Assembly (NCBI GenBank): GCA_031289515.1
Contig: JAITPH010000069.1
Span: 1 to 11,264 of the forward strand
DNA: 11,264 nucleotides
From: Tannerella sp.
GTDB taxonomy: Bacteria > Bacteroidota > Bacteroidia > Bacteroidales > Tannerellaceae
Direction: 5' to 3'
Of this stretch, positions 7,375 through 11,264 are shown one piece after another (the stretch's first letter is position 1; every line of letters begins with the position of its first letter). A model generated the notes under the pieces. It did no database searches. It was not told where the DNA came from and was given only the letters and a program-made list of their open reading frames with translations. The position numbers and the translations under genes are program-made.

Positions 7375-8057
7375 GCGTCGCCCGAAATGCTTTCCATAAG
7401 CGCTTTCCATAAATTGTCGGCGGGCGCATCGGCTATTATTTCTGTTTCCTGTTTCGATACCGGGTGGATGAATCGTGCCTTGCGTGCGTGCAGACTTATG
7501 CCGCCGTCGGGATTCGACCGCTCCGCTCCGTATTTCAGATCGCCTTTTACCGGGCAGCCTATTTTGGCAAGCTGGCAGCGAATCTGATGATGCCGCCCGG
7601 TCAGAATCTCAATCTCAAGCAGAAAATACTTCTCCGATTCGGCAATGAGGCGATAATGCAGGATTGCCTTCTTTGAATCGGGCTTCTCGCTGTCGTAGGC
7701 ATAACTTTTGTTCTGCTTTTCGTTCCTCACAATCCAGTGCGTAAGCTCGCCTTCCGGTTGAGGCGGACGCTTTTTCACGATAGCCCAATAGGTTTTTCCC
7801 ACGTCGCCGCTGCGAAACATCTCGTTCAGGCGGACAAGCGCCTTGCTTGTCTTAGCAAAGATGACAATGCCTGTCACAGGACGGTCCAGGCGATGCGCCA
7901 CTCCTATAAAAACATTCCCCGGTTTTGAATATTTTTCTTTGAGATATTCTTTCAGTTTTTCCGAAAGCGGTGCATCGCCTGTCTTGTCGCCCTGTACTAT
8001 TTCGTGGCAATCCTTGTTTACGGCAATGATGTGATTGTCCTCATAAATTACGTTCAT
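7371..8057 (-). CDS. RluA-family RNA pseudouridine synthase
   Basis: This enzyme isomerises uridine to pseudouridine in rRNA or tRNA; which position is modified cannot be told. The 228-residue protein is a bare catalytic domain without an N-terminal S4 RNA-binding domain. The catalytic motif is AHRLDRPVTG with Asp58. The RluA-type GRHHQIRCQL (154-163) and PVKGDLKYG (169-177) motifs follow. It is the last gene of the tetR-fabH-fabG operon, 15 nt after fabG, so its link to fatty acid genes is positional only. The stop codon overlaps the stop of the convergent regulator gene (7371-7374), leaving no space for a terminator between them. Confidence 0.92.
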   Translation of the reverse strand: MNVIYEDNHIIAVNKDCHEIVQGDKTGDAPLSEKLKEYLKEKYSKPGNVFIGVAHRLDRPVTGIVIFAKTSKALVRLNEMFRSGDVGKTYWAIVKKRPPQPEGELTHWIVRNEKQNKSYAYDSEKPDSKKAILHYRLIAESEKYFLLEIEILTGRHHQIRCQLAKIGCPVKGDLKYGAERSNPDGGISLHARKARFIHPVSKQETEIIADAPADNLWKALMESISGDA

Positions 8058-8072
8058 TATGAAGCCTTCGTT

Positions 8073-8819
8073 TTAGGTGTTCATCCCGCCGCAACAGTGA
8101 ATTACCTGTCCGGTTACGTAAGAAGAGAGGTCGGATGCGAGGAATAGCGCCACATTAGCCACGTCTTCCGGTACGCCTCCGCGACGCAAAGGTATCTGTT
8201 TCTCCCATTCTTCACGCACTTTTTCGGGCAGAGCGGCTGTCATGTCGGTGATGATAAAGCCGGGAGCGATAGCATTGGCGCGTATGTTGCGCGAGCCTAA
8301 TTCCTTGGCGATAGACTTTGCCAGACCTATCATACCGGCTTTCGAGGCTGAATAGTTTGCCTGACTTGCATTGCCCGACACGCCTACTACCGACGCCATG
8401 TTGATTATGCTGCCGCGCTTTTGCTTCATCATTACAGGCGTTATCGCATGAATGAAGTTGAACGCCGATTTGAGGTTGATGTTTATGACCATGTCCCATT
8501 GCAGCTCGCTCATCCTCATCATCAAGCCGTCGCGCGTGATACCGGCGTTATTTACCAGAATATCAATGCTTCCGAAATCTTTTACTATTTCTTCGACAAC
8601 CTTGTGCGAATCTTCAAAAATGGCTGCATTCGAGGCGTAACCTTTGACTTTCACGCCATAAGCTGCGATTTCCGTTTCGGTCGCCTGTCCGTTTTCGTCA
8701 ATCGCCAAGTCGGTGAAGGCGATGTTTGCTCCTTCCGAAGCGAATTTCAATGCGATAGCTTTTCCTATTCCGCGAGCGGCGCCTGTTACAAGGGCCGTTT
8801 TTCCTTCCAATAGTTTCAT
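8073..8819 (-). CDS. fabG: 3-oxoacyl-ACP reductase FabG (SDR family)
   Basis: FabG reduces 3-oxoacyl-ACP to 3-hydroxyacyl-ACP with NADPH in fatty acid elongation. The 248-residue classical short-chain dehydrogenase has the cofactor motif TGAARGIG (12-19), NNAG (90-93), active-site Asn115, and the catalytic Ser143-Tyr156-Lys160 triad within YSASK. The C-terminus reads VTGQVIHCCGGMNT, close to the FabG consensus except for two adjacent cysteines before GGM. It lies 34 nt after the KAS III gene with an A-rich leader and no Shine-Dalgarno sequence. Pairing with a ketosynthase favours FabG over other SDR enzymes, but whether it is the main cellular copy or a paralogue dedicated to this operon is unknown. 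Confidence 0.92.
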   Translation of the reverse strand: MKLLEGKTALVTGAARGIGKAIALKFASEGANIAFTDLAIDENGQATETEIAAYGVKVKGYASNAAIFEDSHKVVEEIVKDFGSIDILVNNAGITRDGLMMRMSELQWDMVININLKSAFNFIHAITPVMMKQKRGSIINMASVVGVSGNASQANYSASKAGMIGLAKSIAKELGSRNIRANAIAPGFIITDMTAALPEKVREEWEKQIPLRRGGVPEDVANVALFLASDLSSYVTGQVIHCCGGMNT

Positions 8820-8853
8820 TTTATTTTCTTTTTTTAGTGTAAATTATTGTTTA

Positions 8854-9798
8854 TCAAATTCTTATAAGGCATGCTCCGGCAGAATAACCGCCGCCGAATA
8901 CGCTTATACAGACCAAATCATTCTTTTTAAATCTGTCCCTGTTTTGCGCAAATACGAGAGCGCAACTTGCTGAGCCGGTGTTGCCTAATTCGCCTATATT
9001 GCTCAGTATCTTTTCGTCGGGCAGATTTGCGTTGTTTGCAATATTTCGCAGGATGCGCATGTTTGCCTGATGTCCGACGAAATATGACAGGTCATCGAAC
9101 GTATATCCGTGTTTCTCAAGTAAAATCTGAGCGTTTCTGGGCATATACGTACATGCCTGCACGAAAACGTCCTTGCCTTCGGGCATCATTATTCCGCCGT
9201 CGCGCGGACGCAGCTGTATGCCTTCCGGTCCTTTTCCGAGACATCCGAGAGCTTCGGTAAATACTTCCAAAATCTCGTGATCGTCGTCGCTTTGCCGGTC
9301 TTTCGAAATGAAAAACGCGACTGCGGCGTCTCCCCACAAATGCCCTGATTTGGGGTCGTCTTCATTGTTGTATGCAGTGTTCTTGTCGCCTCCGATAATC
9401 AACGCCTTACGCGCTTTGCCGGATGCAAAGTATCCTTCCGTAACTTCTATGGCGTTCATGAACGACGAACATGCCGACGACATCGTGAAGGCTTTCGCTC
9501 CTTCTATTCCAAACTCGTTTTGCACCACGTGCGCTGCTGTTCCGACAGTATCAAACGGCGAATATGTTGATGAAATAATCAAATCTACATCCTTGACGTC
9601 ATACTTGAGCGTCGGTAATGTGTTCCTGACCGCATCTACGCTCATCGTATTTATATTTTCGTCGGCTCTTGCACGTGAACGCGTTACAATGCCTGTGCGT
9701 TGAGTAATCCACTCGTCTGTCAGTCCCGTCTTTTTCGTGTAGTATTCGTTGGGGACTCTTTCTTCGGGGATATAAAATCCTGTTGCGTTAATGTACAT
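8854..9798 (-). CDS. 3-oxoacyl-ACP synthase III (FabH-like KAS III)
   Basis: KAS III condenses an acyl-CoA primer with malonyl-ACP to begin fatty acid synthesis. The 314-residue thiolase-fold protein has an intact Cys-His-Asn triad: Cys110 in SSACSSF, His243 in GHQAN and Asn273 in GNTGSAS. The N-terminus contains the family RTGI motif (34-37) and the C-terminus the glycine-rich FGGGYSAG loop. Length is normal for FabH. The start ATG overlaps the tetR stop by one base (TAATG), so translation is coupled to the repressor. Some KAS III paralogues use branched, aromatic or longer primers; the residues visible here do not decide this, so I do not assign the symbol fabH firmly. Confidence 0.9.
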   Translation of the reverse strand: MYINATGFYIPEERVPNEYYTKKTGLTDEWITQRTGIVTRSRARADENINTMSVDAVRNTLPTLKYDVKDVDLIISSTYSPFDTVGTAAHVVQNEFGIEGAKAFTMSSACSSFMNAIEVTEGYFASGKARKALIIGGDKNTAYNNEDDPKSGHLWGDAAVAFFISKDRQSDDDHEILEVFTEALGCLGKGPEGIQLRPRDGGIMMPEGKDVFVQACTYMPRNAQILLEKHGYTFDDLSYFVGHQANMRILRNIANNANLPDEKILSNIGELGNTGSASCALVFAQNRDRFKKNDLVCISVFGGGYSAGACLIRI

Positions 9799-10394
9799 TA
9801 TTTTTTTGTTTTTATTCCGTTGAAAATTAAGTTTATAACATTGTTTTTGTGCTGTAATACCGCATCCGCAGTGTCGCCGAGCAAACCTCTGATATACGGT
9901 ACTTCTATGCCTTTCAGTGCATAATGAATTACTAACGAGACGGTTTCAGTGTCCGGTATGCTGAAAATACCTTCTTTTATGCCACTGTTCAATATCTTCT
10001 TTATAAGCGATATTTCCTGATTATTGTACCCTTTGCGCGCTTTTGCCACGTTCCAGCTGTCGTGAAAGAAGTTTGCACGCAGCGAACCGTTTCTCGCGAC
10101 CGTCGCCTTGAATGCGTCCAATCTGGTGTAAATGAAGGTAATAAGTTTATCATCTGCGGGCAAATCCGTCTTTTCTACCTCTTCAAGCATCTCGCGTAAT
10201 CGCTCCATTTCGTTTTCTATCACAATGTTCGATATTTCTTGCTTGTTCTTGAAGTATGTATATAATGTACGCCTGCCCTTCTGCGACGCCGCTGCAATAT
10301 CGTTCATTGTAGTGCGTGCAATACCCTTGCGAGCAAAGACTTTCCTCGCCGCATCTATCAGTAGTTGTCTGGTTTTCGATGTTGTTTCCGACAT
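9798..10394 (-). CDS. TetR/AcrR-family transcriptional regulator
   Basis: The 198-residue protein has an N-terminal TetR DNA-binding domain: TRQLLIDAARKVFARKG (8-24) then the HTH TTMNDIAAASQKGRRTLYTYFKNK (28-51, quoted here only by its family pattern ending in LYTYF-KNK). The variable C-terminal ligand domain follows. It heads the operon with KAS III, FabG and the pseudouridine synthase, so it probably represses its own operon and responds to an acyl-CoA or fatty acid; this is inference from context. An in-frame ATG exists at 10439, but the promoter -7 box at 10427-10434 lies downstream of it, so the start at 10394 is used. Confidence 0.92.
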   Translation of the reverse strand: MSETTSKTRQLLIDAARKVFARKGIARTTMNDIAAASQKGRRTLYTYFKNKQEISNIVIENEMERLREMLEEVEKTDLPADDKLITFIYTRLDAFKATVARNGSLRANFFHDSWNVAKARKGYNNQEISLIKKILNSGIKEGIFSIPDTETVSLVIHYALKGIEVPYIRGLLGDTADAVLQHKNNVINLIFNGIKTKK

Positions 10395-10402
10395 AAAATA
10401 AT

Positions 10403-10431
10403 GCACATTTTCGATAAATTTGTGCGCAAAT
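10403..10431. promoter_or_regulatory. Candidate TetR autoregulatory operator
   Basis: Two overlapping dyads lie between the tetR promoter -7 box and its ATG: ATTTG (10418-10422) with CAAAT (10427-10431), and GCACA (10403-10407) with TGTGC (10421-10425). TetR repressors usually bind a dyad at their own promoter. The arms are short, so the site is tentative. Confidence 0.35.
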
Positions 10432-10458
10432 GTACTCATAAAAAAATCTATTCAGCAA
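10427..10458 (-). promoter_or_regulatory. Promoter of the tetR-KAS III-fabG-rluA operon
   Basis: On the minus strand, TTG (10458-10456), a 21-nt spacer, and TACATTTG (10434-10427) fit the Bacteroidota promoter pattern. Transcription would start near 10421, giving a leader of about 25 nt before the tetR ATG. No other promoter was seen in the tight gaps of the operon. Confidence 0.65.
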
Positions 10459-10485
10459 GTATTTTGAAAAAAAGTTCGAAAAAAA

Positions 10486-10516
10486 TTTGTTTTTCATAGA
10501 ATAGTACGTATCTTTG
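10486..10516 (+). promoter_or_regulatory. Promoter of the initiator tRNA gene
   Basis: TTTG (10486-10489), exactly 19 nt of spacer, and TATCTTTG (10509-10516) are a full match to the Bacteroidota vegetative promoter. The expected start near 10522 is 14 nt before the mature tRNA. It is divergent from the tetR promoter. Confidence 0.85.
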
Positions 10517-10535
10517 CAGTCCCAAAAAACGAAAT

Positions 10536-10607
<72 letters not shown>

Positions 10608-10624
10608 CGAAAAAATCGGAATTA

Positions 10625-10655
10625 GTCGCCATGTGTCATAGGCGGCTTTTTTTTT
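10625..10655 (+). terminator. Rho-independent terminator after tRNA-fMet
   Basis: The stem GTCGCC (10625-10630) pairs with GGCGGC (10641-10646, one G-U pair) around a 10-nt loop, followed by nine T (10647-10655). It ends the tRNA-fMet transcript before tRNA-Arg. Confidence 0.8.
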
Positions 10656-10682
10656 AGAGAAGTCATGGCACGCCATTTGCGA

Positions 10683-10754
10683 GGTCTCGTAGTTCAATGG
10701 ATAGAATGGAAGTTTCCTAAACTTTAGATTCGGGTTCGATTCCCGGCGAGACTA
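10683..10754 (+). tRNA. tRNA-Arg (CCT)
   Basis: The cloverleaf has acceptor GGTCTCG / CGAGACT (with a G1-U72 pair), D stem GTTC/GAAT, anticodon stem GAAGT/ACTTT around the loop TTCCTAA (anticodon CCT, reading AGG), T arm TCGGG-TTCGATT-CCCGG and discriminator A. CCA is not encoded. No promoter of the TAnnTTTG type is seen in the 27 nt after the terminator, so it may depend on readthrough or an unrecognised promoter. Just downstream, GTCTCGC (10769-10775) could pair with the acceptor 3' strand. Confidence 0.94.
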
Positions 10755-10785
10755 CGTCAATGTAGGTCGTCTCGCAAGCCTGCGT

Positions 10786-10929
10786 ACGGTCACCGCCCTC
10801 CGTCATGTCGACCGAAACGACAAAGGAGCGCAGTGGAGACATCTGTTTAAGCATAAAGCCGGTGTTATAGGATGACAGATGTCTCCACTACGCTTCGCTT
10901 CGGTCGACATGACGGAAGGCGGTGACCGT
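10786..10929. repeat. Large inverted repeat containing a type A element
   Basis: About 144 bp form a long imperfect stem. The outer 12 bp (10786-10797 and 10918-10929) are perfect, then CTCCGTCATGTCGACCGAA pairs with its near-exact inverse, then the A arm GTGGAGACATCTG pairs with 10876-10888. The left arm has about six extra bases near 10820-10830. Unlike the copy at 1-84, here the TCGACATGACGG tail is present on both sides, so the palindrome is longer. There is no coding potential and no T-tract. Confidence 0.85.
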
Positions 10930-11055
10930 CATTGCAGGGCGGTATCCGTCATGCGAGACCTTATAAAAATTTTATACAAGGGATAATGACTGATGCTAAA
11001 AACAGTTTCGGCATATTTTGTTATTTGGCTTATTTTTAGTGAATTATACAAAATC
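10930..11055. other. A+T-rich intergenic stretch without a gene
   Basis: No open reading frame, tRNA or convincing promoter was seen here. It contains an A+T-rich imperfect dyad around 10960-10980 (CTTATAAAAATTTTATACAAG pattern) and short echoes of the neighbouring repeats (TCCGTCATG, GCGAGACC). It separates the large A repeat from the B repeat. Confidence 0.5.
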
Positions 11056-11123
11056 CGTCATTGGCAGGAACGAAGCAATCCAGCTCTCTGTATTTCTGGA
11101 TTGCTTCGTTCCTCGCAATGACG
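11056..11123. repeat. Palindromic intergenic repeat, type B (second copy)
   Basis: The 28-nt arms 11056-11083 and 11096-11123 are inverted copies with only two adjacent mismatches (GC against CG), around a 12-nt loop. The outer CGTCATTGCGAGGAA motif is shared with 92-143, but the inner GAAGCAATCCAG differs. It ends 13 nt from the stop codon of the minus-strand T9SS-protein fragment. Confidence 0.85.
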
Positions 11124-11136
11124 CAAGCGACGAAGA

Positions 11137-11264
11137 TTACACGGTCACGTGTCCGTCATGTCGACCGGAGCGCAGCGTAGTGGAGACCACGTGTACGGTG
11201 CAGCCTTCGGCGTCCGTTAGGTGCAGTTCGCTTGCAAACGGGTTGGGGTACAGTTTTATATCGG
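11137..11264 (-). CDS. 3' end of a T9SS-sorted secreted protein gene (partial)
   Basis: The open frame enters from beyond the right edge and gives 41 codons before TAA at 11137-11139. The first visible residues, DIKLYPNPFASELHLTDAEG, match the beginning of the type IX secretion C-terminal sorting domain (YPNP, then alternating hydrophobic strands), which directs proteins across the outer membrane of Bacteroidota. Such domains usually continue about 70 residues or more; here only 37 remain from YPNP to the stop, and the last part (STTLRSGRHDG) is translated from a type A repeat arm flanked by two copies of CACGTGT. The sorting domain is therefore probably truncated or degenerate. The cargo domain lies outside the window, so its role is unknown. 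Confidence 0.6.
   Translation of the reverse strand, partial: DIKLYPNPFASELHLTDAEGCTVHVVSTTLRSGRHDGHVTV
11153..11187 (-). repeat. Type A repeat, single arm, inside a coding frame
   Basis: These 35 nt match the right arm and tail of repeat A at 48-82 with one difference. Only one arm is present, so there is no hairpin. It is bounded by CACGTGT at 11146-11152 and 11188-11194, which looks like a 7-bp target duplication, although CACGTG is itself a palindrome and could occur by chance. Confidence 0.7.

Noticed and set aside
9798..10439. Longer tetR start at 10439
   Set aside because: The promoter -7 box lies downstream of this codon, so it would not be in the transcript; the residues before the second Met do not resemble the family.

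Overview
The window looks like a chromosomal segment of a Bacteroidota (probably Bacteroidales) bacterium. Several signals support this. Promoters have the TTTG / TAnnTTTG shape, for example TTTG-N19-TATCTTTG before the initiator tRNA. Most genes have A-rich leaders without a Shine-Dalgarno sequence. There is a periplasmic-TPR / membrane / cytoplasmic-HTH regulator of a kind common in this phylum. At the right edge there is the start of a type IX secretion sorting domain (YPNPF...). The species cannot be named from the sequence.

Layout. Positions 1-154 hold two palindromic intergenic repeats, called A and B here. Positions 155-1082 hold a calcineurin-like metallophosphoesterase gene (minus strand). 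It has its own promoter and a perfect 16+16 bp inverted repeat over the promoter. Its 3' side is a partial copy of the end of sbcC. Positions 1084-5339 are the sbcD-sbcC operon (minus), coupled by an ATGA overlap with an unusually strong Shine-Dalgarno sequence. A short divergent promoter region (5340-5433) separates it from a 646-residue TPR/HTH regulator (plus). That gene runs tail to tail, overlapping by 4 bp, into a four-gene minus-strand operon: tetR - KAS III (fabH-like) - fabG - RluA-type pseudouridine synthase. Upstream of tetR, on the plus strand, are initiator tRNA-Met with a promoter and terminator, then tRNA-Arg(CCT). The rest (10755-11264) is repeats A and B again and the 3' end of a T9SS-sorted protein gene on the minus strand, whose last codons are made of repeat A.

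How the genes work together. SbcC and SbcD form the Mre11/Rad50-type nuclease that opens hairpins and DNA ends. KAS III and FabG supply the condensing and ketoreductase steps of fatty acid elongation under a co-transcribed TetR repressor. The regulator at 5434 probably senses something in the periplasm and acts on DNA through its C-terminal HTH, but no target is visible. No CRISPR array, prophage, insertion sequence or obvious defence island is present. The most unusual structures are the duplicated sbcC tail flanking the phosphoesterase gene, the large operator-like palindrome in front of it, and the repeat A copy that contributes codons to a secreted-protein gene.
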